The notes under the pieces: model-generated
The model's database searches: none
What the model was told of the DNA's origin: nothing
Seen by the model: the letters and a program-made list of their open reading frames with translations, nothing else
Assembly: GCA_031411655.1 (NCBI GenBank)
Contig: JANOBM010000071.1
Location: 62,001 to 126,000, forward strand
DNA length: 64,000 nt
Source of the DNA: UBA6163 sp031411655
GTDB lineage: Bacteria > Planctomycetota > Planctomycetia > Pirellulales > Pirellulaceae
Direction: 5' to 3'
In this document: piece after piece, positions 46,149 through 55,757 of the stretch
Layout of the letters: each line of letters opens with the position of its first letter
Position numbering within the stretch: the stretch's first letter is position 1
Made by a program: the position numbers and the translations under genes

Positions 46149-49100
46149 CGAGCCAATTTTTACGATGGCAAAACGGTTGGCGGTATTTATCTGCAATTCT
46201 TTCGTTGCGGCTCACGTGGCCAAGGAAACGAAAGGGTTGCTTCATCGCGACCTCGCTAACGATGTGTTTCGTTCTTCAATTGACTGTTGGCGTTGCTGAT
46301 GAGCCAGCGGCTCCTCCATCCTCCCAGACGTCACAGGAACTGCCTGACTCGCTCAAACGATTTAAACAAATCTATCTTTATCAGTCGCAACTGGCCGAGT
46401 TGCTTCCGCCTTCGTACCGCGCGATCGATATGGTTGACCTCGATAAACGGCTGCAGGAAGTTCGGATTCAATCGCCGTCGGTCGCAGAGTCACCGCAATT
46501 GATTCGCAGTATTTATGTGGCACGACTCGTTAACGACCATTTCGTATCGACTCGATCAGTGTGGGATGTGTCGTATCAAGGAACTCAACCGTCTCGATTG
46601 GTGCTTGGCGAACTTGGATTCGCATTGAAGACGGCCGATCGCGAGGAAGGGTCTGGCGCCATGGCAAAGCTCTCGAGCGGGCTCGATGGCAAATTGTCTA
46701 TGTTGGTTGAAGGTGACAGTTCCGTTGTCTTCGCCTGGACTGCGGTAGGAAAGTCGATCGAGCGAGGACAGCTTTTTGATCTTCGGATACCGCGCTCGGT
46801 GCAGACGCGATTTCTGATCGAGCTTCCGCGTGAACTGGAATTGCAAGCAGTCGATGGTGTAGCACAGTCGCTCCCTAGCCCGCCACCCGAAGCGGGAACC
46901 ACTAGCATCGCGTCGACTCCTTACGGCGGTGCGACCCAATGGTATTCCATCGACGCAGGTGGTTTGGAGCAGGTCAGGATTCGAATCCTGACCGAGACAC
47001 GAAAGGAAACGCAGCCTGTCTTGCCCATTCGTCAGGCTTCGATTCAGTATGATTTGAAGCCTCGTTCGATTCGGTTTACGTTGAAAATGGCAGTCGACGT
47101 GGCAACCGGGTCGAGCGTCCCATTATTCACTATTGTCGATGGTCAAGTGACCTCGGTTCGTGTCGGCGGCTCGGCAATTCCCTGGTCGGAAGTCACACTT
47201 CCCGAAGGCGTGGCGATTCGTATCGAAAGCTCGCGAAACGAACCGTCTAACGCGACGGGAACCGTCTCGTTAACCATTGACGGCGAAGCCGCATGGGATT
47301 CTTCCGACGTAAGTACTCAGCCGGTTCCATGGATTGCGTGGAGAGATTGTCGACCGATCCTCATCGCGACCGAGTTGCAAACACAATTTCGGCTTGATCC
47401 CAGTCTGAATGCGTTTCGAATACAATTGCCGCAGGGCTGGCGTTTTTCGCCGACGGCCACCGCCGAAGATGGTTCGCGTCTTTATCGTTGCGGTGGGGCC
47501 TTTACCACTCAATCGCCAAGGGTTTTGGTACAGCCTAAGGACGTGGTGAGTAACGCGGATGCGCTGCTGCGACTTACCGCGAGCGATTCCCAATTCCAGG
47601 CTCAACTGGATGCCTTGATACTTATGGATCGAGCAGGACCCCAGCCGATTGAATTGCAGATTGATCCCGACTGGACCGTAGATCTCGTGACCATACCAAC
47701 CAGTGGACGAGTGGTTGACTTGGCCAGCGAACCCACTCAACGCCGGCGAATAACCATTTGGCCGACCAGCGACGAGGTAGTTGACGGCAGTCTGCACGTT
47801 CGCGTTTCAGGATCTCAACCCTCTCGTAATCGAGACGATCAGCTTGAATTTCCTGCGACTTCGTTTGTTACGATCGGCAATTGTCGAAATCGATCTGTCG
47901 CGATGGTATCTCCGCCCAGTGGTTTCAATTGGGTAGGAGACGTCGCGCTTCGCGCGCGTCGAATAAAAGTCGACGAGTTAACCGATTTTCAGCGACGCAT
48001 CCTGGGCGATACGATCGGTACTGGGTTGTTGATCGAGCTTAACGAAGGACGCACGGCACCGCTCGTTTGCCAGCGGCCGGAAATAGCGTTTGATACGACC
48101 ACGCGATTGGCACTGCGTAGCGAAGGAGATCAACTAGTCGAAACCTGCCTGATAGCCTGCAATTCTACGTCGACGGCTGTGCAAACTATCATCATTGACC
48201 TCGGCAATGCGTACGATCGGCCGCCGATGCAGTGGTCAGCCATTGAGGCGGACGGGCACGCACGTCGAATCGTATCGTCGGTTCGTTTGAGCCGTGAAGA
48301 AATCGCGGCTCGCGAAGTGAACCGTTCAAGCGATAAGGATTCGGCAGTTCCTCCTGGTCGTGAAAGTGCGGTAGAGACATCGCCCCCCGCGACGGAGATC
48401 TGGCAGTTGCAGCTAGCAGATACTGGCCAGCGAGATGTAATGTTAATTGGACGTCGCGAGTATCCAATCACTACCTCACAATCGATAGCGTTGCCCAATG
48501 TGCCTGGAGCCGCTGCTCAGACCACGCAAGTTGTTTTAATGCCATCTTTGGCAATTGAGCGACACGATGACACTGTGCTTAAGGTTCATCCCCATTCATC
48601 GCAAAAAAGTCAGATCGCTAAATTTGGCGCAGTGGCTGCTGAGACGGATCCTACCAAAGGTTCGATTGTACTCCAGTACGACACGTTCGACCGGGGTTAC
48701 ATCAAAGTTGCCCGAGCAAAGATTGGCGCACCGCCTTCATTCGTCTGGCGCGAGGAAGTTCGAGTGGTTGCTTCCAACCGGGGAGGCGATACGATTATGG
48801 CTTCTCATGATGTTGAAGCAGGATCAAGCTTGGTCCTTCGCCACGATGCGAACTTGCAGTTGCTTCGAGTGACTGACTCGGGTGGGGCGACATTAACGTT
48901 TGTCGATGACCCAACCGTTCTGATAGTAAGTGTTCCCCAGACCGTTTCTCGTGTGATCACGTACTGGACTCGCTCGGTATACTCCAGCTCGATCACAAGA
49001 CGCTGGACTCCACCTCGCCTCACTGCAGACGGCGAAGTCCTACAGCGGCATTGGAAGGTGATAGCCGCTTCCGATACGTTTATCCCGTCGTCGCCGTTGC

Positions 49101-52100
49101 TAGGTGAACGCAGCCTGATTATGTCACCGCTCACCAGCCTTTCGGCAGCTGGGCAAGTAGCAACTTCGCCGGTGGATGTAGCCAGCGATTGGTTGGAGGG
49201 GAGTGGTCCAGCCGTTCGGATCGATCCGGCCGATGGGCGGATTTGGTTGGTAGATTCGGGAATGGGTTATGGACTAGTATCCATTTCTGGTTTGATCTGT
49301 CTTGCAATCGGTTGGTGGACTTCCCTGAGAGCGCCATTCATCGCCGCAATGGTTTGGGTCATTTCGATTGCGCCTGCAATGTTTGCATGGGACACAAGTT
49401 CGTTGTGGATATCGGCTATCTGTGCACCACTAGCATGCGGTAGTTTAATCGCTGTTTCCATTCGTAAGAGCCATACCCGAGTAACTGATTTATTTCGTTC
49501 CCGCTCGGCTCCCGTCGCAGGCACGTCACCCAATGCGCGGTCGCAAAAAGAACAGGGGACGAAACAATTCTTGGGAAGCGATCAGGAGGGCGGCGATATT
49601 CGACATGGGTCCTCTCGTGAGCATGCCATTTCCTGGCGCAGTCCGATTCCTTGTTGGCTCTTTTTAGCTTTAAGCGTTGGATATCATGCATTTGCCGCAA
49701 ATGGGGCAACCGGTCAAGAGGCGGCTCCGCCCGTCGATCCCTCGTCGACTCGTCCCAGAGAAGTAGTGGGTAACAAGTTCCACGGCGGTGTGACCGACGC
49801 TGAATCCAAAAATCTGCCATTTCTTTTGATTCCAACAGGGCTTGATGGGCGAGTCGCTGGGTCGAAGGTCTATTTGCCGCAATCCTTTTATCAGGACCTC
49901 TTTCGTGATCGAGCGTCGTCCGTTGGGACGCTCCAGGTGTTGTCGGCAGCCTACCGAATTCGGCTTGAAGGTACTGCCGATTCGACTGTCACTGCCGACG
50001 TTGAAGCTAGGTACTCGGTTGAGGACTCCACAATCCGAAAGGAAGTGAGACTACCCTTCGTTGCCTCACAATTGCGCAGCATTCAATGGATCTCCGAAGG
50101 GGGCAGTCGTCCCCTGCAATGGTCCTCCGACGGCGATTCGAAAATACGAGTCACGTTGCCGTCCGGCATGAATGCGAGCTTGTTGGTTCGCGCAAGCGCC
50201 CCTGTGCAGTCTCCAACTCGTGCGGTGCGGCGGCTGCAGTTTGCGATCGCGCCCGTCGCAAGCGCCAGTTTGGTCGTGGACTCAGCGTTTCCGGTGCAGC
50301 GGATTGAAATCGCCAAATCGCTTGGAGAGGTCGAAAAGCAAAGCGATTCAGGCCGTCTGACCGCGTCGATTGGAGCGGTTGATCAGATTGACCTTACCGC
50401 GATTCTTCGGGACAACACGCGGCAGTCGGCGTCGATAGCGCAGCGCCGTTATTGGATTCATGCGGGGTACGAACGTACTAATATTGAATGCGAGATTGAG
50501 CCGAGTGACTTGGCAATTCGTAAAGGGGGAGAATTCACGCTAGTCGTTCAAGACAATCGTACTCCGCTCATGACGTGCAGCGATTGGGAAATGCAGTCGC
50601 TCGAATCGCTCTCGTCGACGCGTCAAACGTTGAAGATGAGAGCGACACGAGACAATCCCGGTCCGATTCGCCTTTTATGGGAGCTCGATTCGGTCATTGC
50701 TGCTAATGAACAGGCAGACGGATTGTCGTCGATGATCGTTCCTGATGTTGTCATGCCGAGCGTTTCAGCGACTCCCACCGCCCACATCGCCATCGATGCT
50801 GCGGTTGGACTGCGGTTGATACCTCAAACCGTCGGCGAGCCCCTGATATCCTTGGGAAGCGTGCTATCGCCGCGCCTTGATAGTTCGACTCAATCACTGA
50901 GTCCCTCACAACTTCCAGTTACTTCGGACGAGCTTAGTACGAACGAGCCTACACCCAACGCACTGGTTAAAGCAACGACGTCGCCCGAGGCAATTGATGC
51001 ATTCATTTCCAGTTGGAAAGGTTTTCGAGGGGCGGCCACCGAGGTCATCAGCTCCGAAAGTCCGCCGGTGCGATTTTCGCTTGTCGGTACTGAGTCGCGT
51101 GCGTGGAAGGCGGAAGAACTTCATCACTTGCATGTACGACCAGGTGAACTTCAACTCAGTTTCACGGCAACGATTACGCCGGGGGAATCTCCCATAGGCC
51201 CGCTTCGCGTCGTATTGCCGGCAGGAAGTGATTTGCGTGTCTTGACCGTTAACGATCGTGAAATGGATGCTGTTCCCCGACGCGTCGGCATTCGTGATGA
51301 AGTGAGTTTGCCTGAACCAACGAACAACGAACCATTTCGCGTTCGCGCTGTGATCCATCTGCGTGCATCGGATACATTCAGCCCGCCTCGTATCAGAGTG
51401 GAGCCGATTATTAATAGTGGGGGAACCTACACGCTCTCTCGTGACCAATCACTGTCCGTCATAGAAATTGCGGACAGCGGGCTGAGCGAATCCACCGATC
51501 GTGTGATGACCAATGCGGAACAATTGGTCGGGGGTTGGGTGCCATGTTGGACTTGGCGGATCGATCAGCCGCAGCGGAGTGCGGTGGTCGAGGGTGTCAA
51601 TCAAGCTGAACCTCCAGGCGTCTTTCGGATCGAGCCACGAGATCTAGTCATTGAGGGCCAACAGAAAACTACGGTGCAATGGGAGCAAGCACGATGGACT
51701 GCCGAAACTCTAGTGAGACTGCGAGGGATCGATTCGCAGTCGGCAAAATCAACGGCTCCCTTCAAGACAATTGATTTTATCAACATTGAAATCCCAACTG
51801 ATTGGTGTGACGATTTATCGATTGAACCAGCCGAAGCCTGGTCACGGCAGCCGTCCATCGATCCGACGATGCAGATCATTCGTTTGCGTCCTGTACAAAC
51901 GCTTGCGCCTGACGGATTTACAAGCCTGATTATTCGTGGCAAGAGAAGCGTGGAATCCAATTCGCGATTGGAGGTGCCGATTGTTAAGGTTCTTGGAAGT
52001 GGCAAGCGAGACATTTTTATTACCGTACCTCGCCAGATCGATGAAAGATTATTGAACTGGCAATCGAGTGCTGCGATCATCGCTAGCTTGCCCACCGAGC

Positions 52101-53269
52101 TTCAGTCGCGTCCGGTGGATGTGAACGCTCGCTTGGCGAAAAAAAATCGGAAAGAACTCGTTTTCCGAAGTGTAGGGGGAAACACTTCCATTCGGCTGGA
52201 GCCGTCGCGATCCGATGCCGCTAGTCCGACGGTGACGCTCGCCGATTATCAGGTTTTCGTTGCGGGGACAGGACAGTCTCATCTACTTTGCCGTTGGGAC
52301 TTGAACCCAGGGCGATTGAGCGAGGTGATCATCGACCTACCGGCGTCGATTGAACCAATCAACGTCTTGATTGACGGTGAGCCGGCGCAGTGGAAACGCC
52401 GTGAGAACTACATCGAAGTCCAACTAGCGCTGAGTCGGCTGGGGCAGAGCATTGCTTTACTTGCACGACTTGCAGAAGTGACGGGCTATCAGCCGGGAGA
52501 AATGCCTCAATTTCGTTCCATGCCCGCGCAGGAAAGTTGGGTATCGCTTTTCGTACCTGCCGGCGATCGCTCCATACTTGCAGCTTCCATTCTGGATCGA
52601 GAGGATTGGAAGTTGTCGAGCAGCGATGTTCGGTTGCTTGCCATTGCAAAGTCAATTCAGCAGGTAACCGAGGGCTCTCTTGAAAGATCTGCTGATCGGT
52701 CTCAAGAGGAGATTGCCCATTGGCTAATCCCGTGGCGCAAGCGATTTCAAAGTTTGGCGATTCCCTTGACTGCGCAGTTTGCGAACGGGTCGGAAAGTTC
52801 GATTTCACCTTCGGCCGCGAAAGGTCGATCCGTCGAGTCGCCATGGGATGCGGTCGATGATCGCTGGAATCAGTTTGTGCTTCAAGCGGCAGGCGACTCA
52901 GGTACGGCCACGGAAGATCCCATCGATTTTGCAGTTCCAACTGACGGTTGGAGGTTGTGTTCCGTGGTGCGCGCGGCCGGCCAGCCAACCGCGTTCCCAA
53001 AGATTCGCGTCACCTACGGCGCATCTACTTTGACGCTCGCCATCCAAGTGATGGTGGTCGTGATTGTTGCCTTTGGTTTGATTGTTCTACTTTGGCGAGC
53101 GCGGCAATGGATCACGCCGCTGACCAGTCAACCTGCAACTTGGCTGCTTGCAACCGGGATCGCGTCTTTTGCAATCGCACCCATCCCCGTCGCGTTTGCA
53201 ATCTGTTTTGTGGCGCTCACTGCACCGCTTTTGATGATTGGCGACACCGCCAAAAAGCCACATCGCTGA
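46145..53269 (+). CDS. Giant (2374-residue) envelope protein with duplicated periplasmic/TM architecture
   Basis: N-terminal signal/anchor (about 35-58), then a beta-rich periplasmic unit to about 1040. A helical membrane block follows at about 1045-1110 (VSISGLICLAIGWWTSLRAP onward), then a cytosolic Ser/Arg/Glu-rich loop. A second signal-like helix (PIPCWLFLALSVGYHAFAAN, about 1165-1190) leads into a second beta-rich unit to about 2310. Two or more C-terminal helices close it (MVVVIVAFGLIVLLW; LATGIASFAIAPIPVAFAIC). Each half mirrors the layout of the preceding 1202-residue protein, so the pair amounts to three successive units, consistent with duplication and fusion. The gene overlaps its neighbour by 4 bp and is convergent with the ExbBD-linked operon 64 bp on. 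Function unknown. Confidence 0.65.
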   Translation: MTSQFLRWQNGWRYLSAILSLRLTWPRKRKGCFIATSLTMCFVLQLTVGVADEPAAPPSSQTSQELPDSLKRFKQIYLYQSQLAELLPPSYRAIDMVDLDKRLQEVRIQSPSVAESPQLIRSIYVARLVNDHFVSTRSVWDVSYQGTQPSRLVLGELGFALKTADREEGSGAMAKLSSGLDGKLSMLVEGDSSVVFAWTAVGKSIERGQLFDLRIPRSVQTRFLIELPRELELQAVDGVAQSLPSPPPEAGTTSIASTPYGGATQWYSIDAGGLEQVRIRILTETRKETQPVLPIRQASIQYDLKPRSIRFTLKMAVDVATGSSVPLFTIVDGQVTSVRVGGSAIPWSEVTLPEGVAIRIESSRNEPSNATGTVSLTIDGEAAWDSSDVSTQPVPWIAWRDCRPILIATELQTQFRLDPSLNAFRIQLPQGWRFSPTATAEDGSRLYRCGGAFTTQSPRVLVQPKDVVSNADALLRLTASDSQFQAQLDALILMDRAGPQPIELQIDPDWTVDLVTIPTSGRVVDLASEPTQRRRITIWPTSDEVVDGSLHVRVSGSQPSRNRDDQLEFPATSFVTIGNCRNRSVAMVSPPSGFNWVGDVALRARRIKVDELTDFQRRILGDTIGTGLLIELNEGRTAPLVCQRPEIAFDTTTRLALRSEGDQLVETCLIACNSTSTAVQTIIIDLGNAYDRPPMQWSAIEADGHARRIVSSVRLSREEIAAREVNRSSDKDSAVPPGRESAVETSPPATEIWQLQLADTGQRDVMLIGRREYPITTSQSIALPNVPGAAAQTTQVVLMPSLAIERHDDTVLKVHPHSSQKSQIAKFGAVAAETDPTKGSIVLQYDTFDRGYIKVARAKIGAPPSFVWREEVRVVASNRGGDTIMASHDVEAGSSLVLRHDANLQLLRVTDSGGATLTFVDDPTVLIVSVPQTVSRVITYWTRSVYSSSITRRWTPPRLTADGEVLQRHWKVIAASDTFIPSSPLLGERSLIMSPLTSLSAAGQVATSPVDVASDWLEGSGPAVRIDPADGRIWLVDSGMGYGLVSISGLICLAIGWWTSLRAPFIAAMVWVISIAPAMFAWDTSSLWISAICAPLACGSLIAVSIRKSHTRVTDLFRSRSAPVAGTSPNARSQKEQGTKQFLGSDQEGGDIRHGSSREHAISWRSPIPCWLFLALSVGYHAFAANGATGQEAAPPVDPSSTRPREVVGNKFHGGVTDAESKNLPFLLIPTGLDGRVAGSKVYLPQSFYQDLFRDRASSVGTLQVLSAAYRIRLEGTADSTVTADVEARYSVEDSTIRKEVRLPFVASQLRSIQWISEGGSRPLQWSSDGDSKIRVTLPSGMNASLLVRASAPVQSPTRAVRRLQFAIAPVASASLVVDSAFPVQRIEIAKSLGEVEKQSDSGRLTASIGAVDQIDLTAILRDNTRQSASIAQRRYWIHAGYERTNIECEIEPSDLAIRKGGEFTLVVQDNRTPLMTCSDWEMQSLESLSSTRQTLKMRATRDNPGPIRLLWELDSVIAANEQADGLSSMIVPDVVMPSVSATPTAHIAIDAAVGLRLIPQTVGEPLISLGSVLSPRLDSSTQSLSPSQLPVTSDELSTNEPTPNALVKATTSPEAIDAFISSWKGFRGAATEVISSESPPVRFSLVGTESRAWKAEELHHLHVRPGELQLSFTATITPGESPIGPLRVVLPAGSDLRVLTVNDREMDAVPRRVGIRDEVSLPEPTNNEPFRVRAVIHLRASDTFSPPRIRVEPIINSGGTYTLSRDQSLSVIEIADSGLSESTDRVMTNAEQLVGGWVPCWTWRIDQPQRSAVVEGVNQAEPPGVFRIEPRDLVIEGQQKTTVQWEQARWTAETLVRLRGIDSQSAKSTAPFKTIDFINIEIPTDWCDDLSIEPAEAWSRQPSIDPTMQIIRLRPVQTLAPDGFTSLIIRGKRSVESNSRLEVPIVKVLGSGKRDIFITVPRQIDERLLNWQSSAAIIASLPTELQSRPVDVNARLAKKNRKELVFRSVGGNTSIRLEPSRSDAASPTVTLADYQVFVAGTGQSHLLCRWDLNPGRLSEVIIDLPASIEPINVLIDGEPAQWKRRENYIEVQLALSRLGQSIALLARLAEVTGYQPGEMPQFRSMPAQESWVSLFVPAGDRSILAASILDREDWKLSSSDVRLLAIAKSIQQVTEGSLERSADRSQEEIAHWLIPWRKRFQSLAIPLTAQFANGSESSISPSAAKGRSVESPWDAVDDRWNQFVLQAAGDSGTATEDPIDFAVPTDGWRLCSVVRAAGQPTAFPKIRVTYGASTLTLAIQVMVVVIVAFGLIVLLWRARQWITPLTSQPATWLLATGIASFAIAPIPVAFAICFVALTAPLLMIGDTAKKPHR

Positions 53270-53333
53270 CGCGGGGTGCGTGATGTCAGCGCGTCGTTGT
53301 CGTCGTGATACGCTGCGGTAGCTTGTCAACAGG

Positions 53334-55151
53334 CTATCGGTTCACTTCGTGATCACCAACGAACTGGGCTACAGCATTGCGACGTTGCCCATGGCGGTAA
53401 TAGACCTCGAGACAAAGCGTTGCCATGGCGGTCGTATAGACGCGGCCACCGTATCCGCCCCATTCGTCGTCGGTTGGCCAACTGCCACCCGCCATTTGCG
53501 TTGAAATAAGCCGACTTTTCATGGCCTCATTCCATTGGTGCCAAGCGTCATCCTGAAGTTGGTGAAGGGCCAATGATGTATAGTACCAGCCGTAATAATT
53601 GTCGCGCCCAACGCCCGGAAGCTGCCCAAGCAAAAACGCCTCGGCCTCAGCAATCTCGACTGCAGGTATATTTTCACCTAGCAGCAGCCGCGTAGCGAGT
53701 GCCTCTGCGGTCATTGTGCGCGTCGGTGCTTCACCGGGGCGATAGCTCGCTAGGCCACCGCGTTGGCCCGATCTTACCGATCGAAGAAACCTTGACGCTC
53801 CGGTGAGTGAATGGGGTGCGATAGGGATTGACGCTCGCTTTGCGCCGTCGAGTACCATTGCTTGCCATCCGAGTTGACTTAAGTCCCCTTGGTCACCTCG
53901 GACATAGCGCCAACCACCGGTCGTTGGATGCTGTCCAGCTATAGTAAAGCGAACGGCCGCTGCGGCACATTGAATTGCCGACTCGTCACCCGTCATCGCC
54001 GCAACTTCGCACATCGCGAGGGCCGCCATACCGTGGCAATAGTTTGCTTCGGCGACGGTTGCACCACCGGCCAGCGAACCATCTGGTTGCTGTGTACGAA
54101 TCAGATATGACAAGCCGCGGCGAACATTATCCGCGTACGGCCCCGTGAGGTGCGTGTTGCCGGCACCAAGCATGCTAAGTACTGCGAGGCCGGTAATTCC
54201 ATTGGTAGCTCGCTTCCCGGCGCCACCACGATCCGTACCAAGCGTCTTGGTTTCACGTCCCGCTCCACTGGTTGCTGGGTCCCACGCTCCGTCCGCACGT
54301 TGATCGGCCGCAAGAAATCTTAGGGCGGCATCGACGGCTGCCTCTGTGGATTCACTGCCTCCGGTCGCGAGCAACGCAGATCGTTTCGCACCACCTGCGC
54401 GGGCTCCAAAATCGCTGGCGTCGGCTCCTGGAATGTGAGCAGGGCTTGCCGCCGCCTGTGCATTTACCGGCGGAAGCAAACTTTCGTCTGCTTGCGAGTC
54501 TACATGCGACGGTGATGGGGCAATTGCATCTCGGTCTGTCTGACCCATCTCATTGACCGGTCCTGACGCGCGACCGGCGTCGTCACTGAGCCACTGTGTC
54601 AGCAACTCTTCTGCTAATGACGGCTGTTCGTCGGATGCGATGTCCGTTGGCACTGGCGGAGTAAGGGAACTTGGAATTTCCTCCGACTCCGCGAGTTCCT
54701 CGGGCTGAGCAGCGATGTCGTCCGGTTTATCGGGTATTAGGGGAGTTGTGTCCGATGGTACTGAAACTGGCGGTGCCGGTAGGGGAAGCGGAGAGACAAA
54801 CGTTTGAGGATCGGCTGCCAGTTCCTTACTCGAGTGGTCTGCCGGGACATCATCAGGATGGAAATCACCGACTGTAACCTGTGTAACACCCAAGCCCGAC
54901 TCATCTTTTTGTTGCGACTTGTTACCACCGCCGAAGAAAGGAAGTGCGGGGAGGAAATAAATGAGGGCAGCGTGCAAGGCAATGGACAGCGTCAAACAAA
55001 TGGCTGCTGCTCCTCGACCGTCCCTTGACTTACGTCGCATCAGCCATAGGGTCGTGAGCAATAAAGCCACACCGCTAGCCGCGACGCCAACCGCTAATCG
55101 CGGGTCGTTCCAGAGCGAACCTTCGTTATTAATGAACGCGAATGGAATCAT
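53334..55151 (-). CDS. TonB-like membrane protein with terpene-cyclase/prenyltransferase alpha-toroid domain
   Basis: 605 residues. Two N-terminal TM helices lie at about 17-38 and 47-72; the second includes SIALHAALIYFLPALPFF, with the Ser/His placement seen in TonB-type anchors. A Pro/Asp/Glu-rich periplasmic linker runs to about 260. A C-terminal alpha/alpha toroid (270-590) has QxxxGxW-type repeats (DQRADGAW, TQQPDGSLAGG, QHPTTGGW, TQMAGGSWP) of the squalene-cyclase/prenyltransferase fold. The cyclase DxDD motif is not seen, so catalysis is doubtful. It follows exbD by 36 bp in an ExbB-ExbD-this operon, the position normally held by tonB or tolA. The likely role is a force-transmitting or substrate-binding envelope component (inference). 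Confidence 0.75.
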   Translation of the reverse strand: MIPFAFINNEGSLWNDPRLAVGVAASGVALLLTTLWLMRRKSRDGRGAAAICLTLSIALHAALIYFLPALPFFGGGNKSQQKDESGLGVTQVTVGDFHPDDVPADHSSKELAADPQTFVSPLPLPAPPVSVPSDTTPLIPDKPDDIAAQPEELAESEEIPSSLTPPVPTDIASDEQPSLAEELLTQWLSDDAGRASGPVNEMGQTDRDAIAPSPSHVDSQADESLLPPVNAQAAASPAHIPGADASDFGARAGGAKRSALLATGGSESTEAAVDAALRFLAADQRADGAWDPATSGAGRETKTLGTDRGGAGKRATNGITGLAVLSMLGAGNTHLTGPYADNVRRGLSYLIRTQQPDGSLAGGATVAEANYCHGMAALAMCEVAAMTGDESAIQCAAAAVRFTIAGQHPTTGGWRYVRGDQGDLSQLGWQAMVLDGAKRASIPIAPHSLTGASRFLRSVRSGQRGGLASYRPGEAPTRTMTAEALATRLLLGENIPAVEIAEAEAFLLGQLPGVGRDNYYGWYYTSLALHQLQDDAWHQWNEAMKSRLISTQMAGGSWPTDDEWGGYGGRVYTTAMATLCLEVYYRHGQRRNAVAQFVGDHEVNR

Positions 55152-55187
55152 CTTATTTGTCTCGCGAATCGACCCAAGCCAGCGATC

Positions 55188-55604
55188 TCATCGTCGTGTA
55201 GAACGTGCTGCGATTCCCATTTGTTTAACGCCGGTACTGCGAATGACTTGCAGTACTTCGGCAATTCTCTGGAACGATGCCTCGCCATCGCCGCGAATAG
55301 CCACCTTCACGTCGGGATATTGGTTGTACGCAAAGCGGAGTTGATCAGCGAGTTGCTGCTGGGTGATGACGTTGTTGTCGAGTGTGATTACTCCATCACC
55401 TGAAACCTCCACTCGGCGCTCATCAGGCGTTCTCGTCAACGATTGAAGTTCCCCTACGCCTGGTACGCTGACTTCAATTCTTCCTTCCGGCTCACCAAAA
55501 CGAGAGCCGACCATGAAGAAAAAGACGAGGAGAAAAACGATATCGATCATCGGCGTGAGGTTGATCGAAACGTCTTCAGTGGTGCGATGCCGTCTGGATG
55601 CCAT
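55188..55604 (-). CDS. exbD: ExbD/TolR-family biopolymer transport protein
   Basis: 138 residues from ATG 55604; an upstream GTG at 55709 would add 35 poorly protein-like residues. A short cytosolic N-terminus is followed by one TM helix (LTPMIDIVFLLVFFFMV), in which the PMID Asp is the proton-pathway residue of the ExbD/TolR family. A periplasmic domain follows (DVKVAIRGDGEASFQRIAEV, then IRSTGVKQMGIA). It forms the motor with ExbB, converting proton motive force into movement of a third component, here probably the alpha-toroid protein encoded next. Confidence 0.9.
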   Translation of the reverse strand: MASRRHRTTEDVSINLTPMIDIVFLLVFFFMVGSRFGEPEGRIEVSVPGVGELQSLTRTPDERRVEVSGDGVITLDNNVITQQQLADQLRFAYNQYPDVKVAIRGDGEASFQRIAEVLQVIRSTGVKQMGIAARSTRR

Positions 55605-55757
55605 GACCGAATTCCTTGAAAAGGATACTAGTGTTTTGGGCCACTTAGGTTTTCTGGTTTTTGATTTAGCTACTTTTGCCAAAACGAGGTTGTCTGTCGG
55701 GACTTGCACCCCGCCATGGCGAGCCGGGCCACCCTCGTTTTCAGTCGGACCTATTGA

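Noticed and set aside
53334..55151. Squalene-hopene cyclase
   Set aside because: Only the toroid repeats are present; the DxDD motif is not seen, the protein has a TonB-like anchor and linker, and no terpenoid genes are nearby.
55604..55709. Extended N-terminus for ExbD
   Set aside because: The usual ExbD start just before the TM helix is available at ATG 55604; the extra 35 residues look random.
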